DNA from: Myxococcus sp. RHSTA-1-4
GTDB taxonomy: Bacteria; Myxococcota; Myxococcia; Myxococcales; Myxococcaceae
Assembly: GCF_020037125.1 (NCBI RefSeq)
Contig: NZ_JAIQDG010000022.1
Coordinates: 124,001-188,000, forward strand
Direction of reading: 5' to 3'
DNA length: 64,000 bases
Shown piece by piece: positions 44,772 to 54,652 of the stretch. The notes beneath the pieces were generated by a model. It saw nothing but the letters and a program-made list of their open reading frames with translations, searched no databases and had not been told where the DNA came from. A program made the translations under genes and the position numbers. Position 1 is the first letter of the stretch; every line of letters begins with the position of its first letter.

Positions 44772-45968
44772 CTACCTCGGGGCGACACGAGCGCCCTCTC
44801 GCACGGTGTCCCCTGGGTGGAGGATGACGCGCTCGCCGGGGCGCAGCCCTTCCTCCACGATGACCTCCAGGCCATTGTCCTCTCCCACGCGCACGGTGCG
44901 CGCGCGGGCGCGGCCGTCCTCCACGACGAACACGGCCCAGGTGTCCCCCTGGCGGAAGAGGGCGCCCTCGGGAACCTTCACCACGTCCGCGGTGCGCTGG
45001 ACTCCGATGCGCGCCTCCACGCGGTAGCCGTCTCCCAGCGTGCGCCAGGTTTCCGGCGGAGAGGTGAAGTCGATGAGCACGTCCACGCGCTGCTCCTCCA
45101 CGCCCAGCGCGGACACCTTCGTCACGGCCGAGGGCTCTACCCGCCGCACCCGGCCCCGAAGCTCCGTCCGGCCCCCCCAGTCAAGCAGCTCCACCTCCTG
45201 CCCCGGCCGCACGTGCACCGCCTCCGTGGTGAGCAGGTCCACCACCACCTCCAGCGCCTCCGGGTTGCCCAGCTCGAAGAGGGGCTCGCCCGAGGCGACG
45301 AAGCCCGCGCTCTCCTTGAAGACCCGCAGCACCGCGCCCCGGATGGGCGAGCGCAGCTCCCAGCCTCCACTCCCGCTGCCCCCCACCCCCGGGCCTCCGC
45401 CGAGCATCGCGCGAGCCTGCTCCAGCTCGTGTGCCGCCTGGTGCTCCCCGGCCCGTGCCGCTTCCAGCTCCCGCGCCGCCTCCCGCAGCTTCAGCTCCGC
45501 GCGCTCCAACTCGCGGGCAGTCACCGCCCCCTGGCGCTCCAGCACCCGCGCGCGACTCACCTCCGACAGCGCGAAGCGATGCCCCGCCTCCGCCCGGGAC
45601 AGCGCGGCCCGTGCCTGCTCCCGAGCCGCTTCCGCCGCGCCCACGCGGGCCTCCAGCGCCGTCCGCGTGCGCACGTCCTGCAAGGGAGGGACGAGGGGAT
45701 GGATGATGGCCAGCAGCGTGCCCGGCTCCACCGCGTCACCCGCCTTCACCCGGCTGCGGTCCAGCATGCCCGTGAGGGGCGCGTTGACGGCGTAGCGCTC
45801 ACGCACGCGCGTCCTGCCATCCTCTTCCACCGCCCGCACGAACTCCCCCCGCGTCACCTCGGCCACCTCCACTCGCGCCGGGGACGGGCGCAGCAGCAGC
45901 GCCAGCGCCAGTACGCCCAGTGCCAGCAGCCCGAACCCCACGCGTCGATTCCAGGGCCGCATGTTCAC
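44772..45968 (-). CDS. HlyD-type membrane fusion subunit of an ABC exporter
   Basis: 398 aa. One N-terminal membrane helix (VGFGLLALGVLALALLL) anchors a periplasmic adaptor: an N-terminal biotinyl-lipoyl half, a long coiled coil (about residues 85-190, Ala/Glu/Arg-rich), the second lipoyl half SPIRGAVLRVFKESAGFVASGEPL, a beta barrel and the C-terminal LRPGERVILHPGD. Last gene of the leftward operon ATPase - permease - adaptor; its start (45968) overlaps the permease stop by 4 bp. The three together resemble MacAB-like tripartite exporters. A Met two codons later (45962) is an alternative start. Confidence 0.9.
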   Translation of the reverse strand: MNMRPWNRRVGFGLLALGVLALALLLRPSPARVEVAEVTRGEFVRAVEEDGRTRVRERYAVNAPLTGMLDRSRVKAGDAVEPGTLLAIIHPLVPPLQDVRTRTALEARVGAAEAAREQARAALSRAEAGHRFALSEVSRARVLERQGAVTARELERAELKLREAARELEAARAGEHQAAHELEQARAMLGGGPGVGGSGSGGWELRSPIRGAVLRVFKESAGFVASGEPLFELGNPEALEVVVDLLTTEAVHVRPGQEVELLDWGGRTELRGRVRRVEPSAVTKVSALGVEEQRVDVLIDFTSPPETWRTLGDGYRVEARIGVQRTADVVKVPEGALFRQGDTWAVFVVEDGRARARTVRVGEDNGLEVIVEEGLRPGERVILHPGDTVREGARVAPR

Positions 45969-48328
45969 TCCCGCGTCTTGAGCACCGCGACCAGGTCCAG
46001 CCGGTCCAGCCGCCGCCGTACGAGCAGCGCGCTCAGCCCGCCCGCCACCGCCACCGCCACCCCGGTGAAGGCGTAGGTGCCCGGAGCGATGACCAGGGGG
46101 ATACGCATTGTCTCCGGCCCCATGACGGTGAGGGCGAGGGCGGCCAGCCCGTAGCCGAAGGCGAGTCCCAGGGGGATTCCGGCTACGAGCACCACCGCCA
46201 GCTCGCCCAGCAGCACCGTCGAGATTTCCCGCCGAGTGAAGCCGAGCACTCGCAGGCTGGCCAACTCCCGCTCCTTCTCCGCCACCAGCAGGCGCGCTCC
46301 GTTGTAGACGACACCCACGACGATGACCGAGCCGAAGGCGGTGAGGATGCCGCTGAAGACGAGCAGCACGCGGAAGAACGTCTCGTGAAGGGTGTCCACC
46401 AACGCGCGCTTGAGCGTCACCCCCGCCACGGTGGGCAGCTCCTCCAGCCGGGCGTACAACGTCCGCTCGTGGCGCGGATCCACCGTGAGCAGCGCCACGG
46501 AGAGGGCGGGGCCCTCACCCAGCAGCCGGTGCAGGGCACCCGTGTCCATGTACGCCGCGAACCCCAGCGGCTCGTCCACTACACCGGCCACCCGTACGGA
46601 GCGCTCGCGGCGGTTGCCCTCCAGCACCTCCACCCGCAGCACGTCCCCCGCGCGTGCGCCGAGCCGTGTGGCCAGCCGCTCCGACAACAGCACGCCTTCG
46701 GAAGGCAGCGGCACGCGGCGCAGTCGGGCGTCCAACAGCGGGTGCAGCCGCGAGTCGCGCGGCAGCCCGAGCAACTCCACCCGGCGGGAGCGGCTCCCGG
46801 CGCGCAGCGCGACGGGCACCGCGCGCATGCCCTCCACGGTGCGCACTCCTGGCAGGTGCCGCAGCTCCCTCGCGGCGCGCTCCGAGACGGGCCGGTTGAA
46901 GGTGACGGTGGCGTCCTCCCGCTGCACTTCGGAGAACTGCACGTCCACGAGGTGGCCCAGCGCGTCCCGCCAGAAAGCGCCGGCCAGGACGATGCCGGTG
47001 GCCGCCGCCACGCCCACCACGGAGAGCGCCGAGCGCAGCGGCCGCCGCGCCAGGCTTCGCGCCACCATGCGCGCCTGCGCCGAGGCCAGCCGGCTGACGG
47101 CCGCGTGCTCGAGCGCCGAGGGACGGAAGGAGGGAGGCGCCTCGGGCCGCATGGCCTCGGCGGGGGCCAGCCGCGCCACCCGCCGCACCGAGGTGAGTGT
47201 CCCCAGCGCCGCCGCCACCAGCGCCACGGCCGCCGCCGCGAGGGGAATCCAGGGCCGCAGCCGGTAGAGCGTCTCCGGGAAGCGGAAGAAGCCCGCGTAC
47301 ATCTCCGCCCAGGCCTTCCCCAGCCACGCGCCGAGGGCGATGCCCAGGAGCACGCCCGCGAGGGTGGTGGCGCCCACCCACTCCAGGTAGTGCAGCGCCA
47401 GCCGCGTGTCGCCGTAGCCAAGCGCCTTCAGCGTGCCGATGCGCGTGCGCTCCGTCTGCACGAGCCGGCTCACCACCACGTTGAGGAGGAAGGCGGCGAC
47501 GCCCAGGAAGATGGCGGGCAGCAGGGTGGCCTCGGTGCGAAGTTCCTCCAATTCGTCGCTGACGAAGCGGTGCGAGGGCTGCTCGTCGCGCCCGTACGCG
47601 CCCCGTCCGCCGTAGGGCGCCAGCAGTACGTCCAGCCGCTCCAGCACCGCCGCTCGCGAGGCCCCTGGCGCGAGCGCCACCGCCACGTCGTTGAAGCCGC
47701 CCTTCATGTCCAGCGCGGCGGCCAGGGCGTCACGTTCCATCCACAGCACGCCGAAGTGCAGGTCGTCGGGGAGGACGGCCCCCGGGCGCATGGCGGCGAT
47801 GTATTCGGGGGACATGCCCAGCCCCACCACCCGCAGCCGCTGGCGCCTGCCGTTGAGCAGCGCGACGAGCGTGTCCCCGAGCACGAGCCGGTGCGCGGTG
47901 GCGAAGGGCTCGCCCACCACCACCTCGTCGGAGCGGCCCGGGGCGGGAAGCCGTCCCTGGCGGAGCGAGAGGCCGTTGAGGCCCGGTGCGCCTTCGCGGG
48001 GCAGCGACACGAAGCGCCCCTCGGCCGGCTCACGCGCTCCCTCCACGTCCAGCGAGACGTCCTCGACGATGCGCGCCTCCACCGCGGCCACGCCGGGGAT
48101 TCGCGCCAGCCGCTCCACCAGCGGTTCGGGGGCGCGCGTCAGCGAGGCGAACACGTCCGCGAAGCGCAGGCGCGCATAGTACGCGTGGCGGTTCTCCGAC
48201 AGCGAGTCGTGGGTGCTGAGGGCGGCGACGAAGATGGCCACCCCGCTCGCCACCACCAGCCCGATGCTGAGGGCCTGCCCCCGCAGGCGGTCGAGGTCCC
48301 TCAGCAGCTTCCGCTCCAGGGCCCTCAC
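45965..48328 (-). CDS. FtsX-family ABC exporter permease
   Basis: 787 aa. A first membrane helix ([17 protein letters not shown]) is followed by a large extracytoplasmic domain (about residues 40-240), an FtsX three-helix block (about 265-400, [18 protein letters not shown]), a second single helix and extracytoplasmic domain (about 420-640), and a second FtsX block (about 655-787, [16 protein letters not shown] through [20 protein letters not shown]). This duplicated ten-helix form is typical of permeases exporting lipids, lipoproteins or peptides. It overlaps both neighbouring genes by 4 bp, so all three subunits are co-translated. Confidence 0.92.
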   Translation of the reverse strand: MRALERKLLRDLDRLRGQALSIGLVVASGVAIFVAALSTHDSLSENRHAYYARLRFADVFASLTRAPEPLVERLARIPGVAAVEARIVEDVSLDVEGAREPAEGRFVSLPREGAPGLNGLSLRQGRLPAPGRSDEVVVGEPFATAHRLVLGDTLVALLNGRRQRLRVVGLGMSPEYIAAMRPGAVLPDDLHFGVLWMERDALAAALDMKGGFNDVAVALAPGASRAAVLERLDVLLAPYGGRGAYGRDEQPSHRFVSDELEELRTEATLLPAIFLGVAAFLLNVVVSRLVQTERTRIGTLKALGYGDTRLALHYLEWVGATTLAGVLLGIALGAWLGKAWAEMYAGFFRFPETLYRLRPWIPLAAAAVALVAAALGTLTSVRRVARLAPAEAMRPEAPPSFRPSALEHAAVSRLASAQARMVARSLARRPLRSALSVVGVAAATGIVLAGAFWRDALGHLVDVQFSEVQREDATVTFNRPVSERAARELRHLPGVRTVEGMRAVPVALRAGSRSRRVELLGLPRDSRLHPLLDARLRRVPLPSEGVLLSERLATRLGARAGDVLRVEVLEGNRRERSVRVAGVVDEPLGFAAYMDTGALHRLLGEGPALSVALLTVDPRHERTLYARLEELPTVAGVTLKRALVDTLHETFFRVLLVFSGILTAFGSVIVVGVVYNGARLLVAEKERELASLRVLGFTRREISTVLLGELAVVLVAGIPLGLAFGYGLAALALTVMGPETMRIPLVIAPGTYAFTGVAVAVAGGLSALLVRRRLDRLDLVAVLKTRE

Positions 48329-49074
48329 CAGCTCAGCTCCTCCGGGCCGAGCCGCCGCGCCGGCCGCTCCTCGGACACCAGCCGTCCGTCCGCCATGCGG
48401 AGCACCCGGTCCGCCATGCCGCCAATGGCTGCGTTGTGGGTGATGATGACGGTGGTGGTGCCCAGCTCCGTGTTGACGCGTGAGAGCGTCTCCAGCACCC
48501 GCTTGCCCGTGGTGTAGTCGAGGGCGCCGGTGGGCTCGTCACACAGGAGCAGGTCCGGCCGCTTCGCCACCGCGCGGGCAATGGCCACCCGTTGCTGCTC
48601 TCCGCCCGAGAGCTGCGAGGGGAAGTGGTCCATCCGCTGCTCCAGCCCCACCCGCGCCAGCGCCTCCTCCGGGGTGAGGGGGTGCTCGGAGATTTCCGTC
48701 ACCAGCGCCACGTTCTCGCGCGCGGTGAGGCTGGGGATGAGGTTGTAGAACTGGAAGACGAAGCCCACGTGCTCGCGGCGGTAGCGCGTCAGCTCGCGCT
48801 CGTCGGCGCGGCCCAGGTCATGGTCGCGGTAGGTGAGCTCCCCCGACGTGGGCACGTCCAGCCCGCCCAGGATGTTGACCAGCGTGGACTTGCCGCTGCC
48901 CGAAGGGCCCAGCAGCACGACAAGCTCGCCGTCGGCGAGGTCCAGGTCCACGCCCCGCAGTGCGTGCACCTCCACCTCGCCCGTGCGGTAGACCTTGGTG
49001 AGGCCACGCGCCACGAGCACGGCCTTGTCGGAGCCGGAGCCCATGCGGGGAAACATGTCCACTCGGGCAGGCAC
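48325..49074 (-). CDS. LolD/MacB-type ABC transporter ATPase
   Basis: 249 aa. Walker [11 protein letters not shown]-loop [16 protein letters not shown], signature [14 protein letters not shown], Walker [13 protein letters not shown] and the switch His in [10 protein letters not shown]. The start is a GTG at 49074, preferred because GGAGGGAGG (complement of 49081-49089) lies 6 bp upstream; downstream ATGs at 49056 and 49044 have none. First gene of the leftward exporter operon and divergent from the LiaF-like gene at 49223. Confidence 0.94.
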   Translation of the reverse strand: MPARVDMFPRMGSGSDKAVLVARGLTKVYRTGEVEVHALRGVDLDLADGELVVLLGPSGSGKSTLVNILGGLDVPTSGELTYRDHDLGRADERELTRYRREHVGFVFQFYNLIPSLTARENVALVTEISEHPLTPEEALARVGLEQRMDHFPSQLSGGEQQRVAIARAVAKRPDLLLCDEPTGALDYTTGKRVLETLSRVNTELGTTTVIITHNAAIGGMADRVLRMADGRLVSEERPARRLGPEELSW

Positions 49075-49222
49075 CCGCGTCCTCCCTCCAGGGCAGGCCG
49101 GTGTCGCCAGGGTGGCAGGCGGGGGCTCCCGTGCCCGGCGGTGGCGGGCATCCGGGAGATGGAGGCCAGGGGGCCCGTGCACAGGTTCTCCGGTAGGGCC
49201 TCGGTCTCAGGAGGAGCCCACC

Positions 49223-49963
49223 ATGACCACCGCCGCTCCCTCTCCCGCGCCACACCACTTCGGTGGCCGTGTCGTCGTCGGACTCGGCTTCATCGCGCTC
49301 GGGGTGCTGTTCCTGCTCTCCCAGCTCGGCATCGGCGACCTGGGCTGGCTCATCGGCACCTGGTGGCCCATGGTCCTCGTCGTCATCGCCATCGGCAACC
49401 TCGTGTCGAGCGGCGGCAGGAGCTTCGGCGCACTCATCCTGCTCGTCATCGGCGTGGCGCTGCAGGTCGACCAGCTCGACTGGTTCGGCGTGGACGTCTG
49501 GTCGCTCGCCTGGCCGCTCCTCATCCTCGTCATCGGAATCCGCCTGCTCGCCGAGCCGCGCGGGCGCCCGAGACCGACGAGCGTCCACGTGTCATCCCTC
49601 GCGAGGTCCACCGTGGCGGGGGATCGGCTCTCGCTCGCCAGTGTCATGGCGGGCCGCGACGAGCGCGTCGTGTCGAAGTCCTGGACCGGCGGTGAGGTCA
49701 CCGCCGTCATGGGGGCCGCGGAGCTCCACCTGTCCGACGCGGCCCCCGTGGAGGAGGGGGCCCACCTCCGGGCCACCGCCGTCCTGGGCGGCATCGACAT
49801 CTTCGTGCCGCGCCACTGGGAGGTCGCCCTCCATGGCACGCCGCTGCTCGGCGGCATCGAGGACAGCCGCCACCCGGAAGTGCCCCAGGCCGGCCAGCCG
49901 CGTCCCAGGCTCACCATCGACGCGACGGCCGTCCTGGGCGGCATCGAAATCAAGGACGAGTGA
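49223..49963 (+). CDS. LiaF-like membrane protein with cell-wall-stress sensor fold
   Basis: 246 aa from ATG 49223 (AGGAGGA upstream). The N-terminal half has about four membrane helices (VVVGLGFIALGVLFLLSQLG, WPMVLVVIAIGNLV, FGALILLVIGVALQV, AWPLLILVIGIRLL), a LiaF/DUF5668-type arrangement. The C-terminal half (about 130-246) is a soluble beta-helical repeat, AVMGAAELHLSDA, TAVLGGIDIFVP, TPLLGGIEDS, TAVLGGIEIKDE, typical of LiaF C-terminal domains, which regulate cell-envelope-stress kinases. No LiaRS pair is beside it; the exporter operon is divergent. Confidence 0.87.
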   Translation: MTTAAPSPAPHHFGGRVVVGLGFIALGVLFLLSQLGIGDLGWLIGTWWPMVLVVIAIGNLVSSGGRSFGALILLVIGVALQVDQLDWFGVDVWSLAWPLLILVIGIRLLAEPRGRPRPTSVHVSSLARSTVAGDRLSLASVMAGRDERVVSKSWTGGEVTAVMGAAELHLSDAAPVEEGAHLRATAVLGGIDIFVPRHWEVALHGTPLLGGIEDSRHPEVPQAGQPRPRLTIDATAVLGGIEIKDE

Positions 49964-49986
49964 GCGCCGCCGCTTCCAGGGGCATC

Positions 49987-51432
49987 TCAGTGGAGGTCCT
50001 CGTCGCATTCGTCCGAGGGCCGGAAGGGCAGGGCGTACAGCTCGCGGCCGCGGCTGCCGTCGTCCGCGGTGAAGAAGACATCCCAGCCGGACTGGATGAA
50101 GCCCCGGGGGGAAGAGGAGAGGGTGCCCGGCGCGATTTCGCGCAGCGGCACGGTGCCCTCGGGTGTGCCGTCACTCACCCAGGGCTCTCGGCCGCGCCCC
50201 CGCGTCTCCGCGCTGAAGAAGAGGTAGCCGTCGACGACGGTCAGCGCCTCCGGCGCGGAGCTGAGCACGCCGGGTGCCAGGTCCTTGAAGAGGACGGTGC
50301 CCGCGTCCGTGCCGTCGCTCACCCACAGCTCGCGCCCGTGTGTGGCGTCCTCCGCCGTGAAGAAGAGGCGGCCCTTGAAGGCCGTCAGCTCCAGGGGCTG
50401 CGAGCCGAGGTCCTTCACCAGCACCGTCCCCGCCACCGTTCCATCGCTCTTCAGCAGCTCGGTCCCCGAGCGGTAGCGAAAGAAGATGCCGCGCCCCACC
50501 GCCGTCAGCTCGGCGAGGTCCCGCGTGGACTCCTCCGTGAGGGTGACGGTGCCCTCGCGCGTTCCGTCCGTCCTGCGCAGCGAGTCCTCGCCCTCGTCGC
50601 TGCCGATGTAGAAGAGCACGTCATCTCCCACGGGCGTCAGCTCCCGGATGTTGTCGGGGCCGCTGTCCAGGCTGAAGGTGCCTCCCGGCGTGCCGTCGCT
50701 CCGCCACAGCGCGATGAAGTCGTCCTCGTCCTCGTCGGCGGTGAAGAAGAACAGGTCGTCGCTCAGAGCCGTCAGGTTGCGAGGGTTGGTGTCGATGGGC
50801 TCGCCCGAGGAGTGCGTGCCTGGAGTGAGGTCCACCAGCAGCCGGGTGCCGCCCGTCGTCCCATCACTGCGCCACAGCTCGTCCCCGTGTACCCCGTCAT
50901 TGGCGGCGAAGTAGAGGCGGCCGTCGAAGGCGAGCAGGGCCCTGGGGCCGGAGCCCTCGGCGCCCGGGCGGATGTCCTTCACGCGACGGGTGCCGTCGCG
51001 GGTGCCGTCGCTCTTCCAGAGCTCGCGCCCGAACCTGCCGTCATCCGCCGCGAAGAAAACCTCGTCGTGCAGCCGGGTGAGGTCCGAGGGCGCCGAGCTG
51101 GCCGCGCCCGGGAAGATGTCGCGGACCCGGTAGGTGCCCTCGCCGCCGGTGCCGGTGCTCGCCCACAGCTCGCGGCCGCGGATTCCGTCATCCGCGGTGA
51201 AGAAGAGGAGCCGGTCCCCCCGCGTCAGCTCCATCGGGTCCGAACCCGTCGGCCCGCGCCAGATGTCTCTCAGCAGATACGAACGGGCGCCGCAGGGGCG
51301 CAGGGGGGACTCTCGCTGCTCGGACACGGTGCCCGCCGTACCGTCACCCGGTGGCATCTCCAGCTCGGTGGACATGGGACCACAGCCGGCGAGGAGTGCC
51401 AGCGACAAGGGAAGCCGCTTCCAGGTACGCAT
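49987..51432 (-). CDS. ELWxxDGT-repeat lipoprotein (paralogue 2)
   Basis: 481 aa. Signal peptide with lipobox LALLAGC. Eight ELWxxDGT-type repeats (clear examples ELWKSDGTRDGTRRVKDI and ELWVSDGTDAGTVLFKDL; two are degenerate, SLRRTDGT and ELLKSDGT), then the tail RGRELYALPFRPSDECDED, nearly identical to that of the lipoprotein at 41362. Repeat number and order match that protein blade by blade, so the two are recent or constrained paralogues. The 244-bp upstream gap (51433-51676) contains a CCCGCGAAC motif and no obvious gene. Confidence 0.9.
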   Translation of the reverse strand: MRTWKRLPLSLALLAGCGPMSTELEMPPGDGTAGTVSEQRESPLRPCGARSYLLRDIWRGPTGSDPMELTRGDRLLFFTADDGIRGRELWASTGTGGEGTYRVRDIFPGAASSAPSDLTRLHDEVFFAADDGRFGRELWKSDGTRDGTRRVKDIRPGAEGSGPRALLAFDGRLYFAANDGVHGDELWRSDGTTGGTRLLVDLTPGTHSSGEPIDTNPRNLTALSDDLFFFTADEDEDDFIALWRSDGTPGGTFSLDSGPDNIRELTPVGDDVLFYIGSDEGEDSLRRTDGTREGTVTLTEESTRDLAELTAVGRGIFFRYRSGTELLKSDGTVAGTVLVKDLGSQPLELTAFKGRLFFTAEDATHGRELWVSDGTDAGTVLFKDLAPGVLSSAPEALTVVDGYLFFSAETRGRGREPWVSDGTPEGTVPLREIAPGTLSSSPRGFIQSGWDVFFTADDGSRGRELYALPFRPSDECDEDLH

Positions 51433-51676
51433 TGCGTTGCTCCTTGGCGGGCGGACGCGACGGATGCCCTTTCCACCCGGTGGAGACGCAATCTGGGAAG
51501 CGCGCCGCCCGCGAACAGATGCGCTCGGGTCGCAGCGGCGCGGGCGCGGGAGGACGTTCGGGCCATCCTCGCGGGCACGTCCTCGAGACGCGAAAGCGGG
51601 AGCGTTGGCGATGCCGGCGAGATGGCGCTCACGGCCTCGGAGAAGCCGGAGCGCTACGGCTCCCTCGCACGGTGTC

Positions 51677-51853
51677 TCAGTAGGTCAGCCACTTCTTGGT
51701 CGTGACGGTGTGCACGGCGGCGATGCGCTTCTCCACTTCCTTCGCCTGCTGGCAGCGCGGGCACTTCGGTACCTGCTCGTCATGCTGCTTGACGCTCATG
51801 ATTTCGGTGAAGGGCTCCTTGCACTTGCGGCAGAAGTATTCGTAGACGGGCAT
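51677..51853 (-). CDS. FmdB-family zinc-ribbon protein
   Basis: 58 aa from ATG 51853. MPVYEYFCRKCKEPF and CPRCQQAKEV supply the four Cys of the FmdB/CxxC_CxxC_SSSS zinc ribbon. The family is small, regulatory or unknown; FmdB was first linked to formamidase/amidase regulation. The C-terminal TKKWLTY is unlike the usual Ser-rich tail. It sits 96 bp downstream of the Hsp20 gene on the same strand, so they may share a stress promoter. Confidence 0.88.
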   Translation of the reverse strand: MPVYEYFCRKCKEPFTEIMSVKQHDEQVPKCPRCQQAKEVEKRIAAVHTVTTKKWLTY

Positions 51854-51949
51854 GACGTTCCCCCTGAAGCTCGAGTGATCTTCCTGGAATACGGTGCGGC
51901 TCGCCGGCGGCACATGCCAGGCCGCTGGCGGCCGGGCCCGTCCCCTCGC

Positions 51950-52444
51950 TCAAGCCTTGACCTTGCCCTGTTTCTTCTCGCCGCCCAGGGTGATGCGCTT
52001 CGCCTGCACCTCGGGCCGTTTGGGGAGCATCAGGGAGAGGACACCGTCCTTCAGCTCCGCCTGGATGTGGTCGCTGTCCACGCCCTCGGGCAGGGAGAAG
52101 GAGCGGCTGAAGCTGCCGTGCCTGCGCTCATAGGTGTAGTAGCGCTCGCCCTCCTCGCGCTTCTCCTCCTCGCGCTTGCCGCTCACCGTGAGCTGGTTGC
52201 CGGTGAGGGAGATTTCCACGTCCTCCTCCTTCACCCCCGGCACGTCAGCCTTGAAGATGTAGCCGTCCTTCGTCTCCTTGACGTCGAAGTCCGGGGCGAG
52301 CGTCCACTCCTCGCCTCCGGGCGCCATGGCACGAAGGCGTGCCAGCGGCTCCATCTGCATCCACTCACGCATCCGCTCGAAGGGGTCCCACGTCACTTCA
52401 CCCCGCGACAGGTCACGCGAACGTTGGATGGGAAAGCGAGCCAT
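51950..52444 (-). CDS. Hsp20 / alpha-crystallin small heat-shock protein
   Basis: 164 aa. N-terminal WDPFERMREWMQM motif, then the alpha-crystallin domain (about residues 50-145): PDFDVKETKDGYIFKADVPG, EISLTGNQLTVSGKRE, GSFSRSFSLPEGVD and AELKDGVLSLMLPK. ATP-independent holdase of the cytoplasm. Start ATG 52444 has GGCAAGGAGAC upstream. Neighbours (FmdB, SRPBCC, alcohol dehydrogenase, all leftward) suggest a stress-induced group. Confidence 0.96.
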   Translation of the reverse strand: MARFPIQRSRDLSRGEVTWDPFERMREWMQMEPLARLRAMAPGGEEWTLAPDFDVKETKDGYIFKADVPGVKEEDVEISLTGNQLTVSGKREEEKREEGERYYTYERRHGSFSRSFSLPEGVDSDHIQAELKDGVLSLMLPKRPEVQAKRITLGGEKKQGKVKA

Positions 52445-52577
52445 GATTCGTCTCCTTGCCGGCCCGGTTGCCGCACGGCATGTACGGCATGACACCGGCA
52501 CGAGGAAGGATGGGGAGGCGGGTCCCGGGAGCAAGGCAAGCCCAGGCGCGGGGCCCGGGGCCCGGCTCCCGGGCTGC

Positions 52578-53264
52578 TCACACGGTGGCGCTCGGAGCGC
52601 GAAGCCCCGGCCGTTGAGCGCTCCGGGCGGCGAAGGACTCCGCGCGGCCCTTGATGCCGAGCAGCATCTTCCGCTCCAGGACGAAGTGCGCGGGCCCCAG
52701 GAAGAAGGCGAGGAGCGGACTGCCCGGCCTCCAACGGAACGACGAACGGACGCGGGAGACGAGGCGGGTGGACCCGTTGGTGGGGTAGAGCCCGAGAGAC
52801 CAGCTCACCTGGGCCTCGCCCACGGGCGCCTCCGGACGCTCGCCGATGACGAGCGAGGCGAAGGGCTCTACCGCGCGCACCGGCAGGTGGCGGCCCCGGC
52901 CCGCGGGGATGGACTCCCCGGCCTCCAGGCCCTGGAACTCGGGCAGCAGGTGCTCCACCGTGGTGGTGCTCAGCCCGGTGAGCCGCTCGAACCACTCGTA
53001 GCTGTAGAAGCCGCCGCGCCCCATGCCGAGCTGCACCAGCCAGGGCCAGATGGCGTCGGGCCGGGCGTGGATGGTGATGGCGCGGTTGGAGACGTAGGTG
53101 GGCCGCGCTACCAGCTCGTCGCCGGGCATGGGGCGGGCGAGCTCCTCGTCGCTCGCGCCCCACCGCATGTGCCAGGGCTTCGCGACGAGGTAGTAGCCCG
53201 CCAGTGCCCCGGTCCCCAGGGTGGCCAGGGGGGCGAGTGCGCCGATGCCGCGGGTGCGTCTCAT
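52578..53264 (-). CDS. SRPBCC-family protein (paralogue 2)
   Basis: 228 aa from ATG 53264, with GGAGGAG 7 bp upstream. One N-terminal hydrophobic helix (LAPLATLGTGALAGYYLVA) and a START-like domain sharing AITIHARPDAIWPWLVQLG, FYSYEWFE and the end helix HFVLERKMLLGIKG with the paralogue at 40312. It is shorter because the second hydrophobic segment of that protein is missing. It lies between the alcohol dehydrogenase and Hsp20 genes; ligand unknown. Confidence 0.83.
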   Translation of the reverse strand: MRRTRGIGALAPLATLGTGALAGYYLVAKPWHMRWGASDEELARPMPGDELVARPTYVSNRAITIHARPDAIWPWLVQLGMGRGGFYSYEWFERLTGLSTTTVEHLLPEFQGLEAGESIPAGRGRHLPVRAVEPFASLVIGERPEAPVGEAQVSWSLGLYPTNGSTRLVSRVRSSFRWRPGSPLLAFFLGPAHFVLERKMLLGIKGRAESFAARSAQRPGLRAPSATV

Positions 53265-53332
53265 GTCGTGCTCCTCCGCATGGGTGTGGAGGTTGGGCGC
53301 GCGCCGGAGGGGCGCAAGGGGCCCCGGAGTCC

Positions 53333-54388
53333 TCACGGATGGATGGCGACCTTGATGACGCCGTCCCGGCGCTGGCCGAAGAGCTCGTACGCCTCGCGGA
53401 TGTCCTTCAGCGCGAAGCGGTGGGTCAGCAGGGGTGTGAGGTCCACGCGTCCGGTCTGGACCATGGCCATGAGCCGCCGCATGCGCTCCTTGCCACCCGG
53501 GCACAGGGTGGTGACGATGCGCTGGTCCCCCAGCCCCGCCGCGAAGGCGTCATAGGGGAGCTGCAGCTTGCCGGAGTACACGCCCAGGCTGGAGAGCGTG
53601 CCCCCGGGCCGCAGGCACCGGAGCGCGCTCTCGAAGGTCTGCTGCGTCCCCAGCGCCTCGATGGCCACGTCGGCGCCGCCTCCGGTGAGCCGCTTCACCT
53701 CGGCCACCACGTCCCGGCCCCGGAAGTCGAGCGCCACGTCCACTCCCATCCTGCGCGCCATGGCCAGCCGTGCGTCGTCTCCGTCGACGCCGATGACACG
53801 CGCGGCGCCCATCAGCCTGGCGCCAATGGACGCGCACAGTCCGATGGGGCCCTGGGCGAAGACGACCACCGTGTCGCCGATGCGCACACCGCCCGACTCC
53901 GCGCCGCTGAAGCCCGTGGAGGCGATGTCCGCCAGCAGCACCGTCTGTTCGTCGGTGAGGCCGTCGGGAATGAGCGCCAGGTTGGCCTGCGCATCCGGGA
54001 TGCGCACGTACTCGGCCTGCGCGCCGTGCAGGGTGTTGCCCAGCCGCCATCCGCCCAGGGCCTCGTACCCGCCGCCATGCCCGCACTGGGACAGGTGGCC
54101 GGAGAGGCACGCCTGGCATTGGCCGCACGGGGTGATGGCGCCCACCAGCACACGCTCGCCCTTCCGGTAGCCGGTGACACCGGGGCCGAGCTCCTCGATG
54201 ACGCCCACCATCTCGTGGCCGATGATGAGCCCCGGCTTCACGGGATATTCCCCGCGGACGATGTGCAGGTCCGTCCCGCAGATGGTCGTCAGGGTGACGC
54301 GGACGACCGCCTCCCCCGCACCCGCGTGGGGCTGCTCGACGTCCTCGAGCCCGAACTGGTTGACGCCGCGGAACACCGTCGCTCGCAT
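53333..54388 (-). CDS. Zinc-dependent alcohol dehydrogenase (MDR superfamily)
   Basis: 351 aa medium-chain dehydrogenase. Catalytic zinc ligands in TICGTDLH and GHEMVGVIEELG, and four structural-zinc Cys in CGQCQACLSGHLSQC (spacing 2, 2, 7). The NAD(P) Rossmann domain reads VVVFAQGPIGLCASIGA, followed by RVIGVDGDDARL; the acidic Asp at the end of strand 2 favours NAD. The closest family is the NAD-dependent alcohol dehydrogenases acting on short-chain or secondary alcohols. It is the most upstream gene of the leftward stress group, 68 bp before the SRPBCC gene. Confidence 0.93.
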   Translation of the reverse strand: MRATVFRGVNQFGLEDVEQPHAGAGEAVVRVTLTTICGTDLHIVRGEYPVKPGLIIGHEMVGVIEELGPGVTGYRKGERVLVGAITPCGQCQACLSGHLSQCGHGGGYEALGGWRLGNTLHGAQAEYVRIPDAQANLALIPDGLTDEQTVLLADIASTGFSGAESGGVRIGDTVVVFAQGPIGLCASIGARLMGAARVIGVDGDDARLAMARRMGVDVALDFRGRDVVAEVKRLTGGGADVAIEALGTQQTFESALRCLRPGGTLSSLGVYSGKLQLPYDAFAAGLGDQRIVTTLCPGGKERMRRLMAMVQTGRVDLTPLLTHRFALKDIREAYELFGQRRDGVIKVAIHP

Positions 54389-54607
54389 GGGCTTCCTCCC
54401 AACATCTCAAGCTCGGGTGGCCCGCCGCCGCGTGCAACCAGACCCGTGGCCGTGGGTCCCGGAGGCCCCGGTGCGAGTACGGCCCTGCCTCGGAGCCTCC
54501 GGCTGCCCGCTCGCGTCATGGCGTGAGCTTCGGGTCGCCGGGCAGGGATGCCCGGGCCCCGCGCTTCGCATGCCATCCGGAGGCCCGAACGCCCCCTCCA
54601 CAAAAAA

Positions 54608-54652
54608 CGCGGAGCACACATGATTTGAAGGAACCGTCGGGGGAACTCCGCG
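54608..54652. repeat. Inverted repeat abutting a kinase start codon
   Basis: CGCGGAG at 54608-54614 is matched by CTCCGCG at 54646-54652, the base before the ATG at 54653. The intervening 31 bases contain the purine-rich GGGGGAA ribosome-binding site (54639-54645). In RNA the stem would hold the Shine-Dalgarno in its loop and lie against the start codon; as DNA it could be an operator. Confidence 0.45.
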
